Positions 9,828 to 23,516 of a stretch of 64,000 nt of DNA are shown here, one piece after another. Under the pieces are notes generated by a model. That model ran no database searches. It was given only the letters and a program-made list of their open reading frames with translations, and was not told the origin of the DNA. The stretch lies in the NCBI GenBank assembly GCA_964057225.1, contig OZ059898.1:620001-684000 (forward strand), written 5' to 3'. This stretch comes from Auanema rhodensis. Its lineage: Eukaryota; Nematoda; Chromadorea; Rhabditida; Rhabditidae. The translations under genes and the position numbers were made by a program. Each line of letters starts with the position of its first letter. Positions within the stretch are counted from its first letter, which is position 1.

Positions 9828-12800
9828 TGAAGAATTAATTTTTTCGTTGAATAACATTGTCCATCGTCTTTGCCTTGAAAAAAGGAATCTAAAAACATCT
9901 ACTTTTTGCTAAATTATTTTGAAATTTTTCGAAAAAATTTTTGTCAAAATGTTTTTGGAAGCAATGTTGAGTGTACATGGAAACTCAACATACACTAATG
10001 CATCATTTTTCAAACGATCATAACTAATTTTTGTATTAAGCGTTTCTCAATGTAGTATAGTGCATTCGATGCGGATTTTTAAGCTGCGTCGATCTGTGTT
10101 ATCAGATTTGCGCTAGCTTAAAAATGCACCGAGATATCAACTGATATAAGTTCACACTTATATCCTCGATTTTCACCCTGAAGAATTAATTTTTTCGTTG
10201 AATAACATTGTCCATCGTCTTTGCCTTGAAAAAAGGAATCTAAAAACATCTACTTTTTGCTAAATTATTTTGAAATTTTTCGAAAAAATTTTTGTCAAAA
10301 TGTTTTTGGAAGCAATGTTGAGTGTACATGGAAACTCAACATACACTAATGCATCATTTTTCAAACGATCATAACTAATTTTTGTATTAAGCGTTTCTCA
10401 ATGTAGTATAGTGCATTCGATGCGGATTTTTAAGCTGCGTCGATCTGTGTTATCAGATTTGCGCTAGCTTAAAAATGCACCGAGATATCAACTGATATAA
10501 GTTCACACTTATATCCTCGATTTTCACCCTGAAGAATTAATTTTTTCGTTGAATAACATTGTCCATCGTCTTTGCCTTGAAAAAAGGAATCTAAAAACAT
10601 CTACTTTTTGCTAAATTATTTTGAAATTTTTCGAAAAAATTTTTGTCAAAATGTTTTTGGAAGCAATGTTGAGTGTACATGGAAACTCAACATACACTAA
10701 TGCATCATTTTTCAAACGATCATAACTAATTTTTGTATTAAGCGTTTCTCAATGTAGTATAGTGCATTCGATGCGGATTTTTAAGCTGCGTCGATCTGTG
10801 TTATCAGATTTGCGCTAGCTTAAAAATGCACCGAGATATCAACTGATATAAGTTCACACTTATATCCTCGATTTTCACCCTGAAGAATTAATTTTTTCGT
10901 TGAATAACATTGTCCATCGTCTTTGCCTTGAAAAAAGGAATCTAAAAACATCTACTTTTTGCTAAATTATTTTGAAATTTTTCGAAAAAATTTTTGTCAA
11001 AATGTTTTTGGAAGCAATGTTGAGTGTACATGGAAACTCAACATACACTAATGCATCATTTTTCAAACGATCATAACTAATTTTTGTATTAAGCGTTTCT
11101 CAATGTAGTATAGTGCATTCGATGCGGATTTTTAAGCTGCGTCGATCTGTGTTATCAGATTTGCGCTAGCTTAAAAATGCACCGAGATATCAACTGATAT
11201 AAGTTCACACTTATATCCTCGATTTTCACCCTGAAGAATTAATTTTTTCGTTGAATAACATTGTCCATCGTCTTTGCCTTAAAAAAAGGAATCTAAAAAC
11301 ATCTACTTTTTGCTAAATTATTTTGAAATTTTTCGAAAAAATTTTTGTCAAAATGTTTTTGGAAGCAATGTTGAGTGTACATGGAAACTCAACATACACT
11401 AATGCATCATTTTTCAAACGATCATAACTAATTTTTGTATTAAGCGTTTCTCAATGTAGTATAGTGCATTCGATGCGGATTTTTAAGCTGCGTCGATCTG
11501 TGTTATCAGATTTGCGCTAGCTTAAAAATGCACCGAGATATCAACTGATATAAGTTCACACTTATATCCTCGATTTTCACCCTGAAGAATTAATTTTTTC
11601 GTTGAATAACATTGTCCATCGTCTTTGCCTTGAAAAAAGGAATCTAAAAACATCTACTTTTTGCTAAATTATTTTGAAATTTTTCGAAAAAATTTTTGTC
11701 AAAATGTTTTTGGAAGCAATGTTGAGTGTACATGGAAACTCAACATACACTAATGCATCATTTTTCAAACGATCATAACTAATTTTTGTATTAAGCGTTT
11801 CTCAATGTAGTATAGTGCATTCGATGCGGATTTTTAAGCTGCGTCGATCTGTGTTATCAGATTTGCGCTAGCTTAAAAATGCACCGAGATATCAACTGAT
11901 ATAAGTTCACACTTATATCCTCGATTTTCACCCTGAAGAATTAATTTTTTCGTTGAATAACATTGTCCATCGTCTTTGCCTTGAAAAAAGGAATCTAAAA
12001 ACATCTACTTTTTGCTAAATTATTTTGAAATTTTTCGAAAAAATTTTTGTCAAAATGTTTTTGGAAGCAATGTTGAGTGTACATGGAAACTCAACATACA
12101 CTAATGCATCATTTTTCAAACGATCATAACTAATTTTTGTATTAAGCGTTTCTCAATGTAGTATAGTGCATTCGATGCGGATTTTTAAGCTGCGTCGATC
12201 TGTGTTATCAGATTTGCGCTAGCTTAAAAATGCACCGAGATATCAACTGATATAAGTTCACACTTATATCCTCGATTTTCACCCTGAAGAATTAATTTTT
12301 TCGTTGAATAACATTGTCCATCGTCTTTGCCTTGAAAAAAGGAATCTAAAAACATCTACTTTTTGCTAAATTATTCTGAAATTTTTCGAAAAAATTTTTG
12401 TCAAAATGTTTTTGGAAGCAATGTTGAGTGTACATGGAAACTCAACATACACTAATGCATCATTTTTCAAACGATCATAACTAATTTTTGTATTAAGCGT
12501 TTCTCAATGTAGTATAGTGCATTCGATGCGGATTTTTAAGCTGCGTCGATCTGTGTTATCAGATTTGCGCTAGCTTAAAAATGCACCGAGATATCAACTG
12601 ATATAAGTTCACACTTATATCCTCGATTTTCACCCTGAAGAATTAATTTTTTCGTTGAATAACATTGTCCATCGTCTTTGCCTTGAAAAAAGAAATCTGA
12701 AAACATCTACTTTTTGCTAAATTATTTTGAAATTTTTCGAAAAAATTTTTGTCAAAATGTTTTTGGAAGCAATGTTGAGTGTACATGGAAACTCAACATA

Positions 12801-13337
12801 CACTAATGCATCATTTTTCAAACGATCATAACTAATTTTTGTATTAAGCGTTTCTCAATGTAGTATAGTGCATTCGATGCGGATTTTTAAGCTGCGTCGA
12901 TCTGTGTTATCAGATTTGCGCTAGCTTAAAAATGCACCGAGATATCAACTGATATAAGTTCACACTTATATCCTCGATTTTCACCCTGAAGAATTAATTT
13001 TTTCGTTGAATAACATTGTCCATCGTCTTTGCCTTGAAAAAAGGAATCTAAAAACATCTACTTTTTGCTAAATTATTTTGAAATTTTTCGAAAAAATTTT
13101 TGTCAAAATGTTTTTGGAAGCAATGTTGAGTGTACATGGAAAATCAACATACACTAATGCATCATTTTTCAAACGATCATAACTAATTTTTGTATTAAGC
13201 GTTTCTCAATGTAGTATAGTGCATTCGATGCGGATTTTTAAGCTGCGTCGATCTGTGTTATCAGATTTGCGCTAGCTTAAAAATCCACCGAGATATCAAC
13301 TGATATAAGTTCACACTTATATCCTCGATTTTCACCC
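9828..13337 (+). repeat. Low-variation stretch M29-M38
   Basis: Ten consecutive monomers are mostly the common form. Exceptions are M33 (ccttaaaaaaagg), M36 (ttattctg near 12373), M37 (gaaatctgaaaac) and M38 (a private change in hairpin B, plus CC at 299-300). There is no clear higher-order period here. Confidence 0.75.
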
Positions 13338-15092
13338 TGAAGAATTAATTTTTTCGTTGAATAACATTGTCCATCGTCTTTGCCTTGAAAAAAGGAATCT
13401 AAAAACATCTACTTTTTGCTAAATTATTTTGAAATTTTTCGAAAAAATTTTTGTCAAAATGTTTTTGGAAGCAATGTTGAGTGTACATGGAAACTCAACA
13501 TACACTAATGCATCATTTTTCAAACGATCATAACTAATTTTTGTATTAAGCGTTTCTCAATGTAATATAGTGCATTCGATGCGGATTTTTAAGCTGCGTC
13601 GATCTGTGTTATCAGATTTGCGCTAGCTTAAAAATCCACCGAGATATCAACTGATATAAGTTCACACTTATATCCTCGATTTTCACCCTGAAGAATTAAT
13701 TTTTTCGTTGAATAACATTGTCCATCGTCTTTGCCTTGAAAAAAGGAATCTAAAAACATCTACTTTTTGCTAAATTATTTTGAAATTTTTCGAAAAAATT
13801 TTTGTCAAAATGTTTTTGGAAGCAATGTTGAGTGTACATGGAAACTCAACATACACTAATGCATCATTTTTCAAACGATCATAACTAATTTTTGTATTAA
13901 GCGTTTCTCAATGTAGTATAGTGCAATCGATGCGGATTTTTAAGCTGCGTCGATCTGTGTTATCAGATTTGCGCTAGCTTAAAAATGCACCGAGATATCA
14001 ACTGATATAAGTTCACACTTATATCCTCGATTTTCACCCTGAAGAATTAATTTTTTCGTTGAATAACATTGTCCATCGTCTTTGCCTTGAAAAAAGGAAT
14101 CTAAAAACATCTACTTTTTGCTAAATTATTTTGAAATTTTTCGAAAAAATTTTTGTCAAAATGTTTTTGGAAGCAATGTTGAGTGTACATGGAAACTCAA
14201 CATACACTAATGCATCATTTTTCAAACGATCATAACTAATTTTTGTATTAAGCGTTTCTCAATGTAGTATAGTGCAATCGATGCGGATTTTTAAGCTGCG
14301 TCGATCTGTGTTATCAGATTTGCGCTAGCTTAAAAATGCACCGAGATATCAACTGATATAAGTTCACACTTATATCCTCGATTTTCACCCTGAAGAATTA
14401 ATTTTTTCGTTGAATAACATTGTCCATCGTCTTTGCCTTGAAAAAAGGAATCTAAAAACATCTACTTTTTGCTAAATTATTTTGAAATTTTTCGAAAAAA
14501 TTTTTGTCAAAATGTTTTTGGAAGCAATGTTGAGTGTACATGGAAACTCAACATACACTAATGCATCATTTTTCAAACGATCATAACTAATTTTTGTATT
14601 AAGCGTTTCTCAATGTAGTATAGTGCAATCGATGCGGATTTTTAAGCTGCGTCGATCTGTGTTATCAGATTTGCGCTAGCTTAAAAATGCACCGAGATAT
14701 CAACTGATATAAGTTCACACTTATATCCTCGATTTTCACCCTGAAGAATTAATTTTTTCGTTGAATAACATTGTCCATCGTCTTTGCCTTGAAAAAAGGA
14801 ATCTAAAAACATCTACTTTTTGCTAAATTATTTTGAAATTTTTCGAAAAAATTTTTGTCAAAATGTTTTTGGAAGCAATGTTGAGTGTACATGGAAACTC
14901 AACATACACTAATGCATCATTTTTCAAACGATCATAACTAATTTTTGTATTAAGCGTTTCTCAATGTAGTATAGTGCATTCGATGCGGATTTTTAAGCTG
15001 CGTCGATCTGTGTTATCAGATTTGCGCTAGCTTAAAAATCTACCGAGATATCAACTGATATAAGTTCACACTTATATCCTCGATTTTCACCC
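13338..15092 (+). repeat. Five-monomer block M39-M43
   Basis: M39 has tgtaatata plus CC at 299-300. M40, M41 and M42 have gtgcaatcg, which creates an ATCGAT (ClaI) site. M43 has ctacc at 299-303. The next block repeats this series with one fewer gcaatcg monomer. M58-M59 (20007-20708) look like a truncated third version, carrying tgtaatata with CC and then gcaatcg. M10-M11 may be an older relative (gcaatcg, then ctacc). Confidence 0.85.
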
Positions 15093-16496
15093 TGAAGAAT
15101 TAATTTTTTCGTTGAATAACATTGTCCATCGTCTTTGCCTTGAAAAAAGGAATCTAAAAACATCTACTTTTTGCTAAATTATTTTGAAATTTTTCGAAAA
15201 AATTTTTGTCAAAATGTTTTTGGAAGCAATGTTGAGTGTACATGGAAACTCAACATACACTAATGCATCATTTTTCAAACGATCATAACTAATTTTTGTA
15301 TTAAGCGTTTCTCAATGTAATATAGTGCATTCGATGCGGATTTTTAAGCTGCGTCGATCTGTGTTATCAGATTTGCGCTAGCTTAAAAATCCACCGAGAT
15401 ATCAACTGATATAAGTTCACACTTATATCCTCGATTTTCACCCTGAAGAATTAATTTTTTCGTTGAATAACATTGTCCATCGTCTTTGCCTTGAAAAAAG
15501 GAATCTAAAAACATCTACTTTTTGCTAAATTATTTTGAAATTTTTCGAAAAAATTTTTGTCAAAATGTTTTTGGAAGCAATGTTGAGTGTACATGGAAAC
15601 TCAACATACACTAATGCATCATTTTTCAAACGATCATAACTAATTTTTGTATTAAGCGTTTCTCAATGTAGTATAGTGCAATCGATGCGGATTTTTAAGC
15701 TGCGTCGATCTGTGTTATCAGATTTGCGCTAGCTTAAAAATGCACCGAGATATCAACTGATATAAGTTCACACTTATATCCTCGATTTTCACCCTGAAGA
15801 ATTAATTTTTTCGTTGAATAACATTGTCCATCGTCTTTGCCTTGAAAAAAGGAATCTAAAAACATCTACTTTTTGCTAAATTATTTTGAAATTTTTCGAA
15901 AAAATTTTTGTCAAAATGTTTTTGGAAGCAATGTTGAGTGTACATGGAAACTCAACATACACTAATGCATCATTTTTCAAACGATCATAACTAATTTTTG
16001 TATTAAGCGTTTCTCAATGTAGTATAGTGCAATCGATGCGGATTTTTAAGCTGCGTCGATCTGTGTTATCAGATTTGCGCTAGCTTAAAAATGCACCGAG
16101 ATATCAACTGATATAAGTTCACACTTATATCCTCGATTTTCACCCTGAAGAATTAATTTTTTCGTTGAATAACATTGTCCATCGTCTTTGCCTTGAAAAA
16201 AGGAATCTAAAAACATCTACTTTTTGCTAAATTATTTTGAAATTTTTCGAAAAAATTTTTGTCAAAATGTTTTTGGAAGCAATGTTGAGTGTACATGGAA
16301 ACTCAACATACACTAATGCATCATTTTTCAAACGATCATAACTAATTTTTGTATTAAGCGTTTCTCAATGTAGTATAGTGCATTCGATGCGGATTTTTAA
16401 GCTGCGTCGATCTGTGTTATCAGATTTGCGCTAGCTTAAAAATCTACCGAGATATCAACTGATATAAGTTCACACTTATATCCTCGATTTTCACCC
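15093..16496 (+). repeat. Four-monomer block M44-M47
   Basis: The series is tgtaatata with CC (M44), gtgcaatcg (M45, M46), then ctacc (M47). It is the preceding block with one of its three gcaatcg monomers missing. This is a direct footprint of unequal exchange or slippage by one 351-bp unit. Confidence 0.85.
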
Positions 16497-19400
16497 TGAA
16501 GAATTAATTTTTTCGTTGAATAACATTGTCCATCGTCTTTGCCTTGAAAAAAGGAATCTAAAAACATCTACTTTTTGCTAAATTATTTTGAAATTTTTCG
16601 AAAAAATTTTTGTCAAAATGTTTTTGGAAGCAATGTTGAGTGTACATGGAAACTCAACATACACTAATGCATCATTTTTCAAACGATCATAACTAATTTT
16701 TGTATTAAGCGTTTCTCAATGTAGTATAGTGCATTCGATGCGGATTTTTAAGCTGCGTCGATCTGTGTTATCAGATTTGCGCTAGCTTAAAAATGCACCG
16801 AGATATCATTTGATATAAGTTCACACTTATATCCTCGATTTTCACCCTGAAGAATTAATTTTTTCGTTGAATAACATTGTCCATCGTCTTTGCTTTGAAA
16901 AAAGGAATCTAAAAACATCTACTATTTGCTAAATTATTTTGAAATTTTTCGAAAAAATTTTTGTCAAAATGTTTTTGGAAGCAATGTTGAGTGTACATGG
17001 AAACTCAACAAACACTAATGCATCATTTTTCAAACGATCATAACTAATTTTTGTATTAAGCGTTTCTCAATGTAGTATAGTGCATTCGATGCGGATTTTT
17101 AAGCTGCGTCGATCTGTGTTATCAGATTTGCGCTAGCTTAAAAATGCACCGAGATATCAACTGATATGAGTTCACACTTATATCCTCGATTTTTACCCTG
17201 AAGAATTAATTTTTTCGTTGAATAACATTGTCCATCGTCTTTGCCTTGAAAAAAGGAATCTAAAAACATCTACTTTTTGCTAAATTATTTTGAAATTTTT
17301 CGAAAAAATTTTTGTCAAAATGTTTTTGGAAGCAATGTTGAGTGTACATGGAAACTCAACATACACTAATGCATCATTTTTCAAACGATCATAACTAATT
17401 TTTGTATTAAGCGTTTCTCAATGTAGTATAGTGCATTCGATGCGGATTTTTAAGCTGCGTCGATCTGTGTTATCAGATTTGCGCTAGCTTAAAAATGCAC
17501 CGAGATATCAACTGATATAAGTTCACACTTATATCCTCGATTTTCACCCTGAAGAATTAATTTTTTCGTTGAATAACATTGTCCATCGTCTTTGCCTTGA
17601 AAAAAGGAATCTAAAAACATCTACTTTTTGCTAAATTATTTTGAAATTTTTCGAAAAAATTTTTGTCAAAATGTTTTTGGAAGCAATGTTGAGTGTACAT
17701 GGAAACTCAACATACACTAATGCATCATTTTTCAAACGATCATAACTAATTTTTGTATTAAGCGTTTCTCAATGTAGTATAGTGCATTCGATGCGGATTT
17801 TTAAGCTGCGTCGATCTGTGTTATCAGATTTGCGCTAGCTTAAAAATGCACCGAGATATCAACTGATATAAGTTCACACTTATATCCTCGATTTTCACCC
17901 TGAAGAATTAATTTTTTCGTTGAATAACATTGTCCATCGTCTTTGCCTTGAAAAAAGGAATCTAAAAACATCTACTTTTTGCTAAATTATTTTGAAATTT
18001 TTCGAAAAAATTTTTGTCAAAATGTTTTTGGAAGCAATGTTGAGTGTACATGGAAACTCAACATACACTAATGCATCATTTTTCAAACGATCATAACTAA
18101 TTTTTGTATTAAGCGTTTCTCAATGTAGTATAGTGCATTCGATGCGGATTTTTAAGCTGCGTCGATCTGTGTTATCAGATTTGCGCTAGCTTAAAAATGC
18201 ACCGAGATATCAACTGATATAAGTTCACACTTATATCCTCGATTTTTACCCTGAAGAATTAATTTTTTCGTTGAATAACATTGTCCATCGTCTTTGCCTT
18301 GAAAAAAGGAATCTAAAAACATCTACTATTTGCTAAATTATTTTGAAATTTTTCGAAAAAATTTTTGTCAAAATGTTTTTGGAAGCAATGTTGAGTGTAC
18401 ATGGAAACTCAACATACACTAATGCATCATTTTTCAAACGATCATAACTAATTTTTGTATTAAGCGTTTCTCAATGTAGTATAGTGCATTCGATGCGGAT
18501 TTTTAAGCTGCGTCGATCTGTGTTATCAGATTTGCGCTAGCTTAAAAATGCACCGAGATATCAACTGATATAAGTTCACACTTATATCCTCGATTTTTAC
18601 CCTGAAGAATTAATTTTTTCGTTGAATAACATTGTCCATCGTCTTTGCCTTGAAAAAAGGAATCTAAAAACATCTACTTTTTGCTAAATTATTTTGAAAT
18701 TTTTCGAAAAAATTTTTGTCAAAATGTTTTTGGAAGCAATGTTGAGTGTACATGGAAACTCAACATACACTAATGCATCATTTTTCAAACGATCATAACT
18801 AATTTTTGTATTAAGCGTTTCTCAATGTAGTATAGTGCATTCGATGCGGATTTTTAAGCTGCGTCGATCTGTGTTATCAGATTTGCGCTAGCTTAAAAAT
18901 GCACCGAGATATCAACTGATATAAGTTCACACTTATATCCTCGATTTTCACCCTGAAGAATTAATTTTTTCGTTGAATAACATTGTCCATCGTCTTTGCC
19001 TTGAAAAAAGGAATCTAAAAACATCTACTTTTTGCTAAATTATTTTGAAATTTTTCGAAAAAATTTTTGTCAAAATGTTTTTGGAAGCAATGTTGAGTGT
19101 ACATGGAAACTCAACATACACTAATGCATCATTTTTCAAACGATCATAACTAATTTTTGTATTAAGCGTTTCTCAATGTAGTATAGTGCATTCGATGCGG
19201 ATTTTTAAGCTGCGTCGATCTGTGTTATCAGATTTGCGCTAGCTTAAAAATGCACCGAGATATCAACTGATATAAGTTCACACTTATATCCTCGATTTTC
19301 ACCCTGAAGAATTAATTTTTTCGTTGAATAACATTGTCCATCGTCTTTGCCTTGAAAAAAGGAATCTAAAAACATCTACTTTTTGCTAAAATATTTTGAA

Positions 19401-20006
19401 ATTTTTCGAAAAAATTTTTGTCAAAATGTTTTTGGAAGCAATGTTGAGTGTACATGGAAACTCAACATACACTAATGCATCATTTTTCAAACGATCATAA
19501 CTAATTTTTGTATTAAGCGTTTCTCAATGTAGTATAGTGCATTCGATGCGGATTTTTAAGCTGCGTCGATCTGTGTTATCAGATTTGCGCTATCTTAAAA
19601 ATGCACCGAGATATCAACTGATATAAGTTCACACTTATATCCTCGATTTTCACCCTGAAGAATTAATTTTTTCGTTGAATAACATTGTCCATCGTCTTTG
19701 CCTTGAAAAAAGGAATCTAAAAACATCTACTTTTTGCTAAATTATTTTGAAATTTTTCGAAAAAATTTTTGTCAAAATGTTTTTGGAAGCAATGTTGAGT
19801 GTACATGGAAACTCAACATACACTAATGCATCATTTTTCAAACGATCATAACTAATTTTTGTATTAAGCGTTTCTCAATGTAGTATAGTGCATTCGATGC
19901 GGATTTTTAAGCTGCGTCGATCTGTGTTATCAGATTTGCGCTAGCTTAAAAATGCACCGAGATATCAACTGATATAAGTTCACACTTATATCCTCGATTT
20001 TCACCC
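16497..20006 (+). repeat. Diverged longer relative of the 7-mer HOR (M48-M57)
   Basis: M48 has atcatttgat at 310-319. M49 has ctactattt and caacaaac. M52 and M53 end with gatttttaccc. M56 has ctaaaatatttt plus ctatctt. These are the same markers in the same order as in the 7-monomer unit further right, but spread over nine to ten monomers. It lacks the tttttttgttg marker, has an extra ctactattt copy (M53), and M49 carries private changes (gctttg, gatatgag). It could be an older or expanded form of the unit. Confidence 0.78.
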
Positions 20007-21059
20007 TGAAGAATTAATTTTTTCGTTGAATAACATTGTCCATCGTCTTTGCCTTGAAAAAAGGAATCTAAAAACATCTACTTTTTGCTAAATTATTTTG
20101 AAATTTTTCGAAAAAATTTTTGTCAAAATGTTTTTGGAAGCAATGTTGAGTGTACATGGAAACTCAACATACACTAATGCATCATTTTTCAAACGATCAT
20201 AACTAATTTTTGTATTAAGCGTTTCTCAATGTAATATAGTGCATTCGATGCGGATTTTTAAGCTGCGTCGATCTGTGTTATCAGATTTGCGCTAGCTTAA
20301 AAATCCACCGAGATATCAACTGATATAAGTTCACACTTATATCCTCGATTTTCACCCTGAAGAATTAATTTTTTCGTTGAATAACATTGTCCATCGTCTT
20401 TGCCTTGAAAAAAGGAATCTAAAAACATCTACTTTTTGCTAAATTATTTTGAAATTTTTCGAAAAAATTTTTGTCAAAATGTTTTTGGAAGCAATGTTGA
20501 GTGTACATGGAAACTCAACATACACTAATGCATCATTTTTCAAACGATCATAACTAATTTTTGTATTAAGCGTTTCTCAATGTAGTATAGTGCAATCGAT
20601 GCGGATTTTTAAGCTGCGTCGATCTGTGTTATCAGATTTGCGCTAGCTTAAAAATGCACCGAGATATCAACTGATATAAGTTCACACTTATATCCTCGAT
20701 TTTCACCCTGAAGAATTAATTTTTTCGTTGAATAACATTGTCCATCGTCTTTGCCTTGAAAAAAGGAATCTAAAAACATCTACTTTTTGCTAAATTATTT
20801 TGAAATTTTTCGAAAAAATTTTTGTCAAAATGTTTTTGGAAGCAATGTTGAGTGTACATGGAAACTCAACATACACTAATGCATCATTTTTCAAACGATC
20901 ATAACTAATTTTTGTATTAAGCGTTTCTCAATGTAGTATAGTGCATTCGATGCGGATTTTTAAGCTGCGTCGATCTGTGTTATCAGATTTGCGCTAGCTT
21001 AAAAATGCACCGAGATATCAACTGATATAAGTTCACACTTATATCCTCGATTTTCACCC

Positions 21060-23516
21060 TGAAGAATTAATTTTTTCGTTGAATAACATTGTCCATCGTC
21101 TTTGCCTTGAAAAAAGGAATCTAAAAACATCTACTTTTTGCTAAATTATTTTGAAATTTTTCGAAAAAATTTTTGTCAAAATGTTTTTGGAAGCAATGTT
21201 GAGTGTACATGGAAACTCAACATACACTAATGCATCATTTTTCAAACGATCATAACTAATTTTTGTATTAAGCGTTTCTCAATGTAGTATAGTGCATTCG
21301 ATGCGGATTTTTAAGCTGCGTCGATCTGTGTTATCAGATTTGCGCTAGCTTAAAAATGCACCGAGATATCATTTGATATAAGTTCACACTTATATCCTCG
21401 ATTTTCACCCTGAAGAATTAATTTTTTCGTTGAATAACATTGTCCATCGTCTTTGCCTTGAAAAAAGGAATCTAAAAACATCTACTATTTGCTAAATTAT
21501 TTTGAAATTTTTCGAAAAAATTTTTGTCAAAATGTTTTTGGAAGCAATGTTGAGTGTACATGGAAACTCAACAAACACTAATGCATCATTTTTCAAACGA
21601 TCATAACTAATTTTTGTATTAAGCGTTTCTCAATGTAGTATAGTGCATTCGATGCGGATTTTTAAGCTGCGTCGATCTGTGTTATCAGATTTGCGCTAGC
21701 TTAAAAATGCACCGAGATATCAACTGATATAAGTTCACACTTATATCCTCGATTTTTACCCTGAAGAATTAATTTTTTCGTTGAATAACATTGTCCATCG
21801 TCTTTGCCTTGAAAAAAGGAATCTAAAAACATCTACTTTTTGCTAAATTATTTTGAAATTTTTCGAAAAAATTTTTGTCAAAATGTTTTTGGAAGCAATG
21901 TTGAGTGTACATGGAAACTCAACATACACTAATGCATCATTTTTCAAACGATCATAACTAATTTTTGTATTAAGCGTTTCTCAATGTAGTATAGTGCATT
22001 CGATGCGGATTTTTAAGCTGCGTCGATCTGTGTTATCAGATTTGCGCTAGCTTAAAAATGCACCGAGATATCAACTGATATAAGTTCACACTTATATCCT
22101 CGATTTTCACCCTGAAGAATTAATTTTTTCGTTGAATAACATTGTCCATCGTCTTTGCCTTGAAAAAAGGAATCTAAAAACATCTACTTTTTGCTAAATT
22201 ATTTTGAAATTTTTCGAAAAAATTTTTGTCAAAATGTTTTTGGAAGCAATGTTGAGTGTACATGGAAACTCAACATACACTAATGCATCATTTTTCAAAC
22301 GATCATAACTAATTTTTGTATTAAGCGTTTCTCAATGTAGTATAGTGCATTCGATGCGGATTTTTAAGCTGCGTCGATCTGTGTTATCAGATTTGCGCTA
22401 GCTTAAAAATGCACCGAGATATCAACTGATATAAGTTCACACTTATATCCTCGATTTTTACCCTGAAGAATTAATTTTTTTGTTGAATAACATTGTCCAT
22501 CGTCTTTGCCTTGAAAAAAGGAATCTAAAAACATCTACTTTTTGCTAAATTATTTTGAAATTTTTCGAAAAAATTTTTGTCAAAATGTTTTTGGAAGCAA
22601 TGTTGAGTGTACATGGAAACTCAACATACACTAATGCATCATTTTTCAAACGATCATAACTAATTTTTGTATTAAGCGTTTCTCAATGTAGTATAGTGCA
22701 TTCGATGCGGATTTTTAAGCTGCGTCGATCTGTGTTATCAGATTTGCGCTAGCTTAAAAATGCACCGAGATATCAACTGATATAAGTTCACACTTATATC
22801 CTCGATTTTCACCCTGAAGAATTAATTTTTTCGTTGAATAACATTGTCCATCGTCTTTGCCTTGAAAAAAGGAATCTAAAAACATCTACTTTTTGCTAAA
22901 ATATTTTGAAATTTTTCGAAAAAATTTTTGTCAAAATGTTTTTGGAAGCAATGTTGAGTGTACATGGAAACTCAACATACACTAATGCATCATTTTTCAA
23001 ACGATCATAACTAATTTTTGTATTAAGCGTTTCTCAATGTAGTATAGTGCATTCGATGCGGATTTTTAAGCTGCGTCGATCTGTGTTATCAGATTTGCGC
23101 TATCTTAAAAATGCACCGAGATATCAACTGATATAAGTTCACACTTATATCCTCGATTTTCACCCTGAAGAATTAATTTTTTCGTTGAATAACATTGTCC
23201 ATCGTCTTTGCCTTGAAAAAAGGAATCTAAAAACATCTACTTTTTGCTAAATTATTTTGAAATTTTTCGAAAAAATTTTTGTCAAAATGTTTTTGGAAGC
23301 AATGTTGAGTGTACATGGAAACTCAACATACACTAATGCATCATTTTTCAAACGATCATAACTAATTTTTGTATTAAGCGTTTCTCAATGTAGTATAGTG
23401 CATTCGATGCGGATTTTTAAGCTGCGTCGATCTGTGTTATCAGATTTGCGCTAGCTTAAAAATGCACCGAGATATCAACTGATATAAGTTCACACTTATA
23501 TCCTCGATTTTCACCC
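21060..23516 (+). repeat. 7-monomer higher-order repeat, copy 1 (M61-M67)
   Basis: The 2,457-bp unit has these markers by monomer. The first has atcatttgat. The second has ctactattt, caacaaac and an end of gatttttaccc. The third is the common form. The fourth ends gatttttaccc. The fifth has tttttttgttg. The sixth has ctaaaatatttt plus ctatctt. The seventh is the common form. The next unit repeats every marker at +2,457 bp. Confidence 0.9.
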
